Shown here piece by piece: positions 46,353-57,300 of a DNA stretch of 64,000 nucleotides. The position numbers were made by a program, and so were the translations under genes. The notes under the pieces were generated by a model. That model saw only the letters and a program-made list of their open reading frames with translations. It was not told the DNA's origin and made no database searches. The stretch spans positions 22,461,990 to 22,525,989 of the forward strand of contig CM019721.1 in NCBI GenBank assembly GCA_009760885.1, read 5' to 3'. Origin of the DNA: Achatina immaculata. Its lineage: Eukaryota > Mollusca > Gastropoda > Stylommatophora > Achatinidae. Numbering within the stretch: position 1 is the first letter of the stretch; the number at the start of each line of letters is the position of its first letter.

Positions 46353-47159
46353 TTGTTGTGTTGATCATCCTGTATGTTGTATTTATTATTATGATCGTTG
46401 TATCGATCTTACAGCACAATTTCTGTTTTCTTTTTATGACTTATGTGAAGACTGACAAAAGCCAAAATTTCTCGTCGAATAAATAAAGAGTCCATCTTGA
46501 AGAAAGGCGGTTAGAAGTGTAGCGCCTCGGAACTGAGAAAAATAGAAGCTAATGCCGGAAATAGCAGATGATGGTTATGTGTGTGTGTGGGGGGGGGGGG
46601 GGGGGAGAGATAAATGAGAAAGACATGGAAAAAGTAGGAAGCATGGAGTGACAAGGAGCTAACAAGTTGAATTTCCTGCAGATGTAAGTAGTTGAGCGAT
46701 AATACAGCCAGCATTAGTTATGTAGGATGAGAATAAAAGACGAGAGGGAACACGATAGAGGATTACAAATGAAAGAGATAGGTAAATAAGTGCAGTTTAT
46801 CTTTCAGAGATAGAGAAAATTAAAGTGAACTAGAAGCAGAGAGAGATAGACAGACAGACAAACAGACAGAGAGAGAAACAACACAGAGACAAAAGTGTTG
46901 AATGCAGAAGTGAAAGTCGTGGACTTGTAAACCAAAGTTCTATAGAGTGAGTTCTGTACTAAGTTATATAAAATGAGGTTTATACAAAAAGTTCTTACAG
47001 TAAACCAGAAAGAGGCATCAACGAGAACGATAGGGAGGATGTAAGCTGTGAGTGAGAGAGTGAGAGAACAGGGAATGAGAGAAGAAAATGGTATTAACCA
47101 CTTAAGTATTGTCATTTACAGCCACGGCGGCTCATACTGACCACTGGGACCTAAGAAGA
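46353..47159. other. Unassigned sequence with a G-run and GA-rich stretches
   Basis: A G-run lies at about 46588-46605 after a TG run. A GACA/GAGA-rich stretch spans about 46835-46890. No gene is recognised. Confidence 0.5.
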
Positions 47160-47505
47160 GACCCTAAAGAGTGAAAGTGATACAGCTGTCTGCAAGAGTG
47201 ATAGAGCTACGTCTGCTAGACTGTTAGCGCTAGGTCTGCCAGAGAGATAGATCTAAGTCTGTCAGATTGATAGAGCTAAGTCTGCCAAATTGATAGAGCT
47301 AAGTCTGCTAGAATGATTAAAGCTAGGTCTGCTAGAGTGATAGAGCTAAATCTACCAGAGTGATAGAGCTAAGTCTGATACTATGATAGAGCAAAGTTTG
47401 TCACAGTGATAGAGCTAAGTTTGCCAGAATGATAGAACTAAGTCTGCCAGAGTGATAGAGCTAAGTCTGTCAGAGTGATAGACCAAATCTGCCAGAGTAA
47501 TAGTG
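47160..47505. repeat. 22-bp minisatellite, about 15 copies
   Basis: Units of GTGATAGAGCTAAGTCTGCC plus AGA, with scattered substitutions. Confidence 0.92.
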
Positions 47506-47800
47506 ACCTGAAAAGCAGACGGTTTCGTGATTAAATTATTTGGTTGAAAGCAAGGACTTGGAGTTTTCTGTGCTTGTTCGTCCAGGAAAGAAGACGACTA
47601 TATATATTACAGATCACCACAGCAGATAACCTTTATTTCATTATAGTGAGGTTCTGTACAAATGGGACAACGCCTATTGAGTTTCAAATCTAAAAGAGGA
47701 GAAAATTAGTTGTCACGTACTTCATAAGATTGCACCACAGACGGGACCCAACATCAACCCTCACCCCCCCCCCCCCCCCCGAGAAGCACAAGGACAGTGT
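47506..47800. other. Unassigned sequence ending in a C-run
   Basis: A 17-C homopolymer occupies 47764-47780. There is no coding signal. Confidence 0.5.
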
Positions 47801-48455
47801 TAATGCCATTATATAAAGATGCTTGTTTCAAGGACGAAGGTTTTTTTAAGGCCATTATATAAAGATGCTTGTTTCGTGGACGAAGCTTTATAAGCCCATT
47901 ATATAAAGATGCTTGTTTCAAGGACGAAGCTTTTTAAGGCCAATACATAAAGATGCTTGTTTCAAGGACGAAGCTTTTTAAGGCCACTACATAAAGATGC
48001 TTGTTACAAGGACAAAGCTTTTTAAGGCCATTACATAAAGATGCTTGTTTCGTGGACGAAGCTTTTTTAAGGCCATTATATAAAGATGCTTGTTTCAAGG
48101 AAGAAGCTTTTTTTAAGGCAATTATATAAAGATGCTTGTTTCGTGGACGAGGCTTTATAAGCCCATTATATAAAGATGCTTGTTTCAAGGATGAAGGTTT
48201 TTAAGGCCATTATATAAAGATGCTTGTTTCGTGGACGAAGCTTTTTAAGGCCATTATATAAAGATGCTTGTTTCGTGGACGAAGCTTTTTAAGGCCATTA
48301 TATAAAGATGCTTGTTTCAAGGACGAAGCTTTTTAAAGCCATTACATAAAGATGCTTGTTTCGTGGACGAAGCTTCGTATGGCAATTATATAAAGATACT
48401 TGTGTCATGTGCGAAGCTTCTTATGGCCATTATATAATGATGCTTGTTTCATATG
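47801..48455. repeat. 44-bp minisatellite, about 15 copies
   Basis: Units contain CATTATATAAAGATGCTTGT and GACGAAGCTTTTTAAGGC. Two variants (TTTCAAGGAC and TTTCGTGGAC) are interspersed. Confidence 0.95.
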
Positions 48456-48663
48456 CCAAGCATCTTTTATGCTTCAATAGTTCATATTGTTTTAAAACAC
48501 GTTTATCCTTAGACTGCCATTATCAAGTGTCCTGGTAGGACGTGTTGATGGTCATGCATCTCCATAGATCTCGGTCCTTGCCTATGTGTAAACTGTGACA
48601 AAACAAAAAGTATTCATGTCTAGTCTATTTATTTATAATACGAACATGTTTTGCTATGTCATA

Positions 48664-48836
48664 TGCGAGAATATTCTAAGAACGATCATTACAGAACCAG
48701 GTATAAAAGCCGGAGGATACAATATTAACAACCTTCGGTATGCTGACGACACAGTACTGATAGCTGATAACCAACAGTACCTGCAAAATCTCTTGGATAA
48801 AGTCACTAAAGGAATTGAACAGAACGGTCATACTTT
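48664..48836 (+). pseudogene. LINE-C reverse transcriptase fragment, palm part
   Basis: The frame reads ENILRTIITEPGIKAGG, then NNLRYADDTVLIADNQQYLQ with the catalytic YADD box at 48739-48750, ending at VTKGIEQNGHT. The continuation (LNIKKTENLVICKK) is found 0.9 kb downstream at 49745. The break is at TACTTT (48831-48836), repeated at 49739-49744. It is the same kind of non-LTR RT as LINE-B but clearly a different family in sequence. Upstream RT and endonuclease are missing. Confidence 0.85.
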
Positions 48837-49738
48837 TATGGCAGAATATCCATTAGTGTAAGGGTCATAACCAGGTAGGGTCATAACCAGGTAGGGTCAT
48901 AACCAGGTAGGGTCATAACCAGGTAAAGTACGAAGACCTGCAGTACTTCCCCCCTGATTACAGCTCACATGAATTTATAAAACAAAAAAACCTGTGATAA
49001 ATGATTTCGAATTTTTCTGTTACTTTGTTTACTAGATAAATTTAGTGCCCCACGAGATTTTGTGCTGAAATATAGAGCAAGCTCAAAATGAGTAGTGGAG
49101 TTCACGTATCTGTTGATAGCATGGGAGAAAGTGAGAGTCACGGGATAGTTGGCGGCTGTAGCAGAGATTATAAAACTGATTTTTGGGAGTAGAAGAGTGA
49201 GAGATAGTCAGAGCATGGGTTGGGTCAGAGCCAAGGTGATAGTTATGAGTTAGTCAGTGTTTTGAGTTATTTCAGTTTTTTTGGGAAGTTGTAAGTGAGG
49301 TTGTATTCATTGTGAATTGTAAGTATGTAACTTTTCTTATTTTTAACTATGGCTGTGTTCCCATATGGCGAAGTTGTTCTCTCGCCGGGAAGTTTTTTCT
49401 GTCCTTGTGTTCTGTTTCCTGCCTTGTGGCAGAGATATTTATTCATCCTCACAATTTCACCCTTCATTCTTTACATTAATAAACGTGTCTTGTCTGATGT
49501 AAAACTGCATCACTGGGTTTGTTGAAACCATAACTGTTTGACAAGTTTTGTTTATGTTGGGAGACTGCCAAGTTCAGTTGAGTTCTTGCATCAATATTCT
49601 TCTGTGGAGTCTTATTGAATTTTCTTAGTGTGTAACAGAGGAAATTGGGTTTTCTTTTAGCACCAACAACAAGAAGTAATTTCTATAATGAAAAAATGTA
49701 CGTCACAAGAAGACTAATCAACCAGCGTAATACTGGTT
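48837..49738. mobile_element. 902-bp insertion of unknown class in LINE-C (LTR-like signals)
   Basis: It is bounded by a 6-bp direct repeat TACTTT and removing it restores the RT reading frame, so it is a bona fide insertion. It carries four 16-bp units (48862-48925, GGGTCATAACCAGGTA), a TATAAAAC box-like motif near 49170 and AATAAA at about 49479. It has no coding frame of note. A TATA-to-AATAAA layout would fit a solo LTR, but the ends do not show the usual TG...CA at the direct repeats, so the class is open. Confidence 0.65.
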
Positions 49739-50026
49739 TACTTTGAACATCAAAAAGACAGAAAATTTGGTTATATGTAAGAAGTGGAATCTACCAAAAT
49801 GCAATATAAAATTAAACGGAACTATTCTAAAGCATTTGCAGAAATTCAAATACCTTGGAGCAGTAATAACTTCAGATGGAAAATGCAGAACAGAAATTAC
49901 GAACATAATAGGCCAAGCAAAGACTGCATTTCAGAGAATGAGAAACATATTAACCAACACATCCTTATCAATGAATGTTAGAAAACGAGTCCTAAAATGC
50001 TATATTGAACCTATCTTGTTATATAG
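49739..50026 (+). pseudogene. LINE-C reverse transcriptase fragment, thumb part
   Basis: Reads LNIKKTENLVICKKWNLPKC, then KFKYLGAVITSDGKCRTEI (the YLG motif) and RKRVLKCYIEPILLYR. It is interrupted at TGTTATATAG (50017-50026) by a LINE-B 3' end; the frame continues at 50129 as SESWT. Together with 48664-48836 and 50119-50528 it forms one mosaic LINE-C copy. Confidence 0.85.
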
Positions 50027-50118
50027 GCAGCAGGCCATCTTGCTCACAACCTAGAGGCCTACAGGAGTGCTGTTTGGGAGGCAAAGTTCTACAAGGGACA
50101 TGCAAATGAAGGAATGAA
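50027..50118 (+). mobile_element. LINE-B 3'-end fragment nested in LINE-C
   Basis: 92 bp match the last part of LINE-B copy 1 (about 23704-23795), from GCAGCAGGCCATCTTGCTCA to the GAATGAA tail. The perfect 10-bp target-site duplication TGTTATATAG is at 50017-50026 and 50119-50128. The strong match to copy 1 implies that LINE-B was active after LINE-C. Confidence 0.92.
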
Positions 50119-50528
50119 TGTTATATAGAAGTGAATCATGGACAATAGGCATGTCTGCACAAAAATCATTGGAAGCAGCAGAAATTTGGTTTATTAGAAG
50201 AATGTTGCAAATTCCCTGGACAGCAAAAATAACTAATGGAGAATGTTAGAGAAGAGCTGGAGATACAAAAAAAAAAAAATCTTGTCAAATAAAATAAGAG
50301 AAAAACAATGTACTTTCATAGGACATCCAATGAGGAGGGGATATTGAAAATATTATAACATCAGGAAAAATAGAGGGAAGAAGAGCCAAGGGAAGACCAA
50401 GAGAAATAATACTGGACAGTCTGACGGGATGGTGTGAGAGGAGATCACCAACTGAACTGATGGCCTGTATGAAGGAGCATGTACTCTGGAGAAGCAAAAT
50501 ATCCAACGCCAGTCGGCACGGCACCTGA
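50119..50528 (+). pseudogene. LINE-C C-terminal fragment
   Basis: Continues the thumb part with SESWTIGMSAQKSLEAAEIW, then a FIRRMLQIPWTAKITNGE block and a KGRPREIILDSLTGW basic domain. It ends SNASRHGT and a TGA at 50526-50528. Stops and an A-run (about 50267-50278) interrupt it. The stop codon is itself the first part of the GATGAT tail, so the 3' end of the element coincides with the microsatellite that follows. Confidence 0.82.
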
Positions 50529-50623
50529 TGATGGTGATGATGATGATGGTGGTGGTGATGGTGATGATGATGATGATGGTGGTGGTGATGGTGATGATGA
50601 TGATGGTGGTGGTGATGGTGGTG

Positions 50624-50655
<32 letters not shown>

Positions 50656-50669
50656 GGTGGTGGTGATGG

Positions 50670-50724
<55 letters not shown>

Positions 50725-50753
50725 GGTAATGATGATGATGGTGGTGGTGGTGG

Positions 50754-50805
<52 letters not shown>

Positions 50806-50846
50806 GGTGGTGGTGGTGGTGGTGGTAGTGATGATGGTGGTGGTGG

Positions 50847-50887
<41 letters not shown>

Positions 50888-50985
50888 GTGATGGTGGTGG
50901 TGGTGGTGATGATGATGATGGATGATTATTATGGATGATGACGATGACGATGACGATGACGACCATGACGATGATGATGGATGCT
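50525..50985. repeat. GAT/GGT trinucleotide microsatellite, about 400 bp plus a GAC-rich end
   Basis: A long run of GAT and GGT triplets in blocks is followed by GACGAT steps (50934-50965). It starts exactly at the 3' end of LINE-C. Frames of poly-Asp/Gly, poly-Met/Val and, on the other strand, poly-His or poly-Ser/Pro are repeat artefacts. Confidence 0.97.
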
Positions 50986-51847
50986 GATGTAATTTTTGTG
51001 ATGTTCTTATCGAAACTAAAGCTTGAAACCCATACACAAAATGCTGAAAACAGGGTAAACCTTCTGGTTAATGTTTTATTTTCTCCATTGTGCATGATCT
51101 GCACATGTAATGACTGTCTCCACCACCCACACTACACACTACACAGTGAAAAGAAACACCGCGAGAACTGAAAATCAATTCGTCACTCGTGCTAACATAT
51201 TTTTAAAGCAAGAAGCAACACATGTGGCATTAAGACAGTCTTTCTTTATTTTCTGGAAATCTCTAAGAAAACCAGATTAAAGTATTTAGTTCACCTTTTC
51301 AGAAGTTCAAGATCATGTCCACGTGAGCAGAGATTAGAAATATAATTCTGTCTAGTGTGACAACATTCTGTAGTAAGTGATAGAACATGTGTGACTAGAG
51401 ATCAGAAATATAATTCTGTCTAGTGTGACAACATTCTGTAGTAAGTGATAGAACATGTGTGACTAGAGATCAGAAATATAATGCTGTCTAGTGTGACAAC
51501 ATTATGTAGTATACATATGGAGTATACTCTGTGATAGACTTTTGCACCTAATAGTGAATATACGCCTGCATCACCATCACTTCAATCATCATCATCATCA
51601 CCACCACCACCACAACAATGGCATACTTCATTGCTGTTGGTACAATGCATGAAGTGTCGGGAAACCTGTGACTTTCCTTACAGTTAATTTACTTGCTAAC
51701 AGTGAATTTACATGTTAACAATAAATTTACATGTCAGCAATCAATTTACATGTTCACAGTGAGACTCTGAAATAAAGTTTTTTTTTAAAACTTTTTGTTA
51801 AGTTTCAGATTCAGTACAGAATTTGTATGCATAAAAATGGATTCTGA
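50986..51847. other. Unassigned sequence with short tandem repeats
   Basis: Three 68-bp units (about 51320-51515, sharing AATTCTGTCTAGTGTGACAA), an ATC/ACC triplet run (about 51585-51614) and four 21-bp units of AATTTACATGTTAACA type (about 51681-51763) are present. No gene is recognised. Confidence 0.7.
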
Positions 51848-53673
51848 CATGTGGCAGACAGAAGTTTCATAATATGACAGACAGACAGAAGTTTTACAGT
51901 GTGACAGACAGACGGACAGAAATTTCCTAGTGTGACAGACAGAGAGAAATTCCGAATATGACAGACAGACAGAGGTCTCTTAGTGTGACAGACAACAAAA
52001 GTTTCCTAGTGTAAAAGACATGCAAAAGTTTCCTATCATGACAGATAAATAAAAGATTCCTAGTGTGACGTATAGATAGAAGTTTCCTAGTGTAACAGAC
52101 AGACAGAATTTTCTTAATGTGACAGCCAGGCTGAAATTTCCTATTGTGACAGACAGACAGAAGTTTCACAGTGTGACAGTCAGACAGACGTTTCCTAGTG
52201 TGACAAACAGACAGAAGTTTCCTAGTATGACAGACAGAGAGAAATTCCGAGTATGACAGACAGACAGATGTTTCCTAGTGTGACAGACAGAAAGAAATGT
52301 CCTAGTGTGAAAGACATATAGAAGTTTCCTAATATGACAGACAGAAGTCTCCTATTGTTACGAATAGACAGAAGTTTCCTAGTGTGACAAACAGATTGAA
52401 ATTGAAATTTCCTAGTGTGGCAGACAGACAGACAGAAGTTTCCTAGTGTAACAGAAAGACAGATATAAGTTTCCTTCTTTGACAAACGGACAGAAGTTTC
52501 ATACTGTGACAGACAGACAGACAGAAGTTTCACAGTGTGACAGACAGAGAGAAAATCAGTTTGTGACAGACAGGTATTTACCAGTGTTGCAAACAGACAG
52601 ACGTTTCCTAATGTGACAGAAATACAGACAGAAGTTTGCTAGGGTGACAGAGAGACAAACGTTTCGTAGTGTAACAGGCAGAGGGACAGACGTTTCCTAG
52701 TGTGGCAGACAGAAGTTTCCTAATGTGACAGAAAGACAGAAGTTTCGTAGTGTGACAGAAAAACAGAAATTTCCTAGTGTGACAGACAGACACGAGTATA
52801 TTCGTGTGACAGACAGACAGAAGTTTCCAACTGTGACAGACAGACGGAAGTTTCCTAGTGTGACAGACAGACGGAAGTTTCCTAGTGTGACAGACAGACG
52901 GAAGTTTCCTAGTGTGACAAACAGAAAGAAGTTTCCTAGTGTGACAGACAGAGAGAAATTCCGAGTATGACAGACAGACAGATGTTTCCTAGTGTGACAG
53001 ACAGAAAGAAATGTCCTAGTGTGAAAGACATATAGAAGTTTCCTAATATGACAGACAGAAGTCTCCTATTGTTACGAATAGACAGAAGTTTCCTAGTGTG
53101 ACAAACAGATTGAAATTGAAATTTCCTAGTGTGGCAGACAGACAGACAGAAGTTTCCTAGTGTAACAGAAAGACAGATATAAGTTTCCTTCTTTGACAAA
53201 CGGACAGAAGTTTCATACTGTGACAGACAGACAGACAGAAGTTTCACAGTGTGACAGACAGAGAGAAAATCAGTTTGTGACAGACAGGTATTTACCAGTG
53301 TTGCAAACAGACAGACGTTTCCTAATGTGACAGAAATACAGACAGAAGTTTGCTAGGGTGACAGAGAGACAAACGTTTCGTAGTGTAACAGGCAGAGGGA
53401 CAGACGTTTCCTAGTGTGGCAGACAGAAGTTTCCTAATGTGACAGAAAGACAGAAGTTTCGTAGTGTGACAGAAAAACAGAAATTTCCTAGTGTGACAGA
53501 CAGACACGAGTATATTCGTGTGACAGACAGACAGAATTTTCTTAATGTGACAGCCAGGCTGAAATTTCCTAGTGTGACAGACAGACGGAAGTTTCCTAGT
53601 GTGACAGACAGACGGAAGTTTCCTAGTGTGACAAACAGAAAGAAGTTTCCTAGTGTGACAATTAGGCAGATGT
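51848..53673. repeat. 25-26-bp minisatellite, about 68 copies, with a 714-bp duplication
   Basis: Units of GTGACAGACAGACAGAAGTT plus TCCTA. Within it, about 52218-52931 is repeated at 52932-53645 (offset 714 bp), carrying identical rare variants such as TTGAAATTGAAATTTCC and GTTTGCTAGGGTGACAG. Near 53535 the second copy diverges, with a segment resembling 52095-52140. Confidence 0.95.
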
Positions 53674-54234
53674 TCTGAGTGTCTAACCCTCACACAAGAA
53701 ATACATTTTTGTTATTTTAATTGAAGTCAGAGATCAATGTACTGTAGGCTTGCATTCGCTTCCGCTGTACATGATAAAAATTTGGACATAGGACATGATT
53801 GTTTTTGTATATTTAGTACATTATAGCTCGTTTTGGTTTTATTAAAATTGATTATCCAAGAAAGGAATCAAATTTTCCCCAACGTTGGCAGAAGATACAT
53901 TTTGAGGATGATTCCTAGCATTCAACTAGATTGAAAAGTAAGTTTAGAACGTTGCTGTTTCAATTTATTCTTACCAAATATTCAACTAATATGTGGAAAC
54001 TTTAGGTAACAAAAATAACAATTGGTTCGAAGAAAACACATTTTATACTTACTACTAATAATAATCTTCATGAGCACTTAAAGTAACCTTCAGTTTATGG
54101 AGACAAAACATAAATTACTCACGCAGTTGCCCTCTGACATGACGTTGTGAATTTTGCACATTCTAATTGGAGTATGATTATTTAAATAATGATCAAATGT
54201 GTTTCTCAATCATGAATAATAAATGAGCTGGGCT
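53674..54234. other. Unassigned AT-rich sequence
   Basis: No repeat, frame or RNA gene is recognised. Confidence 0.4.
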
Positions 54235-54948
54235 CTGCTGTTACAAAAGTAGAAATATTGCAGAATTAAAGACCTGATGCTGTTACAAAAGTAGAATTAT
54301 TGCAGAATTAAAGACCTGATGCTGTTACAAAACTAGAATTATTGCAGAATTAAAGACCTGATGCTGTTACAAAAGTAGAATTATTGCAGAATTAAAGACC
54401 TGATGTTGTTACAAAACTAGAATTATTGCAGAATTAAAGACCTGATGCTGTTACAAAAGTAGAATTATTGCAGAATTAAAGACCTGATGTTGTTACAAAA
54501 CTAGAATTATTGCAGAATTAAAGACCTGATGTTGTTACAAAACTAGAATTATTGCAGAATTAAAGACCTGATGTTGTTACAAAACTAAAATTATTGCAGC
54601 ATTAAAGACCTGATGTTGTTACAAAACTAGAATTATTGCAGAATTAAAGACCTGATGTTGTTACAAAACTAAAATTATTGCAGTATTAAAGACCTGATGC
54701 TGTTACAAAACTAGAATTATTGCAGAATTAAAGACCTGATTTTGTTACAAAACTAAAATTATTGCAGCATTAAAGACCTGATGTTGTTACAAAACTAGAA
54801 TTATTGCAGAATTAAAGACCTGATGCTGTTACAAAACTAGAATTATTGCAGAATTAAAGACCTGATGTTGTTACAAAACTAGAATTATTGCAGCATTAAA
54901 GACCTGATGTTGTTACAAAACTAGAATTATTGCAGCATTAAAGACCTG
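54235..54948. repeat. 42-bp minisatellite, 17 copies
   Basis: 17 copies of a unit made of TGTTACAAAACTAGAATTAT and TGCAGAATTAAAGACCTGA parts span 714 bp, so there are essentially no length changes. Substitution variants (AAGTAG versus AACTAG, GAATTAA versus GCATTAA) are arranged in runs. Confidence 0.96.
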
Positions 54949-55004
54949 GTGTTCTCAAGTGGAATTCTGTTAATACCATCTAGTAAAAAGGCACGAAAAC
55001 AGTA

Positions 55005-55285
55005 CGTGATGTTGACGTTAATCCATAGCGTAATTACGTCGTTTTGACGATATCCACAGTGTATTTACGTCGTAATGACGTTAATCCATAGCGTAATTAC
55101 GTCATGTTGAATATATCCACAGTGTATCTACGTCATAATGACGTTATCCATGGTGTAACTACGTCATGTTGACGTTATCCATAATGTAACTATGTCGTGC
55201 TGACGTTATCCACAGTGTAACTACGTCATGTTGACGTTATCCACAATGTAACTATGTCATGTTGACGTTATCCACAATGTAACAC
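55005..55285. repeat. 31-bp minisatellite with CRE-like half sites, about 9 copies
   Basis: Units of TGACGTTATCCACAGTGTAA plus CTACGTCATGT. Most units carry a TACGTCAT and a TGACGTT site in opposite orientation, a few bases apart across unit boundaries. These resemble CREB/ATF half sites; function is inference only. Confidence 0.9.
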
Positions 55286-55460
55286 TGTGCACGTAATTGT
55301 TACTGATGTTAAGTATGCAATGAAAGCGACGTAAAATGCAATAATGACATAACAAGGGTAAAGAATCATGCTGGATACGTCATCAGCAGACCTTTCGTCC
55401 ACAGCTACCTGCGCTGGAGGCTCTGTTCGACCGTCACCATGTCCTCGTTCCATGTCCTCG

Positions 55461-55540
55461 TACATACAGGATAACAATGTTACACATACAGGATAACAAT
55501 GTTACACATACAGGATAACAATGTTACACATACAGGATAA
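55461..55540. repeat. 22-bp minisatellite, nearly 4 copies
   Basis: Perfect repeats of CATACAGGATAACAATGTTA plus CA. Confidence 0.95.
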
Positions 55541-55841
55541 CAAGTACCAGACTTGTAAGTTGTAAGTTTTGTCTCATAACATTGCTCAAAAAAGGTGATG
55601 TGAAATTCAATCCAGAATTGTTAAATCTGTATTGAGTAGCTTTTTGTATTTGTTTCAGTACAACATTTCTGTAGCACTATGAATAATTGACTATAATTGC
55701 GTTTCTATTTGTTCCAAACATTTCTAACTCGGCGTAAACAACATCACTAAAGTCGGTGTACGACATTTCAAAGCCGCCTTTGTCTTTACTTGTCTACTTC
55801 ACTCTAAACAGGTATAACTGCTGATGCAGGCAAAAAGCAGC

Positions 55842-55955
55842 AATAAATGCAACTACAATGACAAGCAACACAGTGCAGATAATGCACAGTAAATTATGCA
55901 ATAAATGCAACTACAATGATAAGCAACACAGTGCAGATAATGCACAGTAAAGTAT
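55842..55955. repeat. 58-bp tandem duplication
   Basis: Two copies 58 bp apart, sharing AAATGCAACTACAATGA and CAACACAGTGCAGATAATGC, with one or two differences. Confidence 0.93.
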
Positions 55956-56006
55956 CACCCCCGTTGTTGAGTGGAGTCTGTAAACTTTTCTATATATTTG
56001 TATATT

Positions 56007-56345
56007 GCTTTTCATTCCCACAGAGATTGCTTCAAGAAAATATTTATGTTGCTTTTCATTCCCACAGAGATTGCTTCAAGAAAATATTTATGTTGCTTTT
56101 CATTCCCACAGAGATTGCTTCAAGAAAATATTTATGTTGCTTCTCATTCCCACAGAGATTGCTTCAAGAAAATATTTATGTTGCTTTTCATTTCCACAGA
56201 GATTGCTTCAAGAAAATATTTATGTTGCTTCTCATTCCCACAGAGATTGCTCCAGGAAAATATTTATGTTGCTTCTCATTCCCACAGAGATTGCTTCAAT
56301 AAAATATTTATGTTGCTTCTCATTCCCACAGAGATTGCTTCAAGA
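56007..56345. repeat. 44-bp minisatellite, nearly 8 copies, with splice-acceptor-like core
   Basis: Each unit contains TTGCTTTTCATTCCCACAG followed by AGATTGCTTCAAGAAAATAT. The pyrimidine-rich tract plus CCCACAG resembles a 3' splice site. All three forward frames are open because 44 is not a multiple of three and the unit lacks stops. There is no evidence that it is coding. Confidence 0.95.
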
Positions 56346-57030
56346 AAACAAAAGGATACATGTTCATGCAATAGCATGAATGATATGCGTGTAAATAGTG
56401 TACGTACAAAAATAATCAACTCTTAGCAAGTGTATCTAGTACAAATGACTATAGTATAATTTTCCTTATTTTTGTTCTTATATTCTTTGTTTATCCGAGA
56501 ATTTTCCATGTACTAGACTTTTTTTCTCATCAGTATCTGAGACTATATCCTGGCATTTGTCTCTGTTGGCCCACGAGTACACATGAGGAAAATTGTAAAC
56601 AGTCAGGAAGTAGGGAATTTCTAAACTCATCAAAGTCACCTCTGTATAGAAACAAGGTCAGTTAATCTTGAGGGTCATTTTCACTTTATGGCTCGATTTA
56701 TAATTTTTAAAAAATAAATAAACAAACCATTTCCAGCTGTTTGAATTGCTACAGACGGCAATATTCTTTCATAAATATTCTTTTTTATGTAAAGAATATT
56801 TCCTTATTGCTTAGAAAATACTTCGATCTCCTTGTAGACAAAGATCGGAAGTCTCTGTTTACTACATCTCATAATTTTTTATGTACAAAATGCATTATTT
56901 CCGTATTTCTTAGATAAGAATTCTATGTCCTTCTAGACGCAAATTACAAGTCTCTAGTTGCTACATTTCTTAATGTTTCACCACCTTTCTCCTCTCGTGC
57001 AAAGCTTATTGCTTTCTGAGAGTACAGATG
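56346..57030. other. Unassigned AT-rich sequence
   Basis: No gene, RNA or tandem repeat is recognised. Confidence 0.4.
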
Positions 57031-57300
57031 ATGTACAATTGGCTTGAACTTCGTGTAAAGTTGACTTGAATTTCGTGTACAGCTAGCTTAAACTTCATGT
57101 ACATTTGGCTAGAACTTCGTGTACAGTTGATTTGAACTTCATGTACAGTTTATTTGAACGTGATGTACAATTGGGTTGAAATTCATATAAATTTGGCTTG
57201 AACTTCATGTACACTTGACTTGAACTTCATGTACAGTTGGTTTGAACTTCATGTACACTTGATTTGATTTTCATGTACACTTGACCTGAACTTTGTGTAC
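57031..57300. repeat. Degenerate 21-26-bp minisatellite
   Basis: About eleven units share TTGAACTTCATGTACA with GTTGG, CTTGA or GTTTA linkers. Confidence 0.85.

Noticed and set aside
50285..51037. Poly-His (and poly-Asp/Gly, poly-Ser/Pro) frames
   Set aside because: They are translations of the GAT/GGT microsatellite that follows LINE-C.
55268..55465. Small minus-strand frame with one membrane span
   Set aside because: It begins inside the 22-bp minisatellite and ends beside the 31-bp array. Its layout resembles the two weak frames at 57.7 and 59.2 kb, but repeat origin is more likely.
56007..56426. Three long overlapping frames with repeated SFPQRLLQ/HSHRDCFKK
   Set aside because: The 44-bp unit has no stop in any frame, so openness carries no coding signal.
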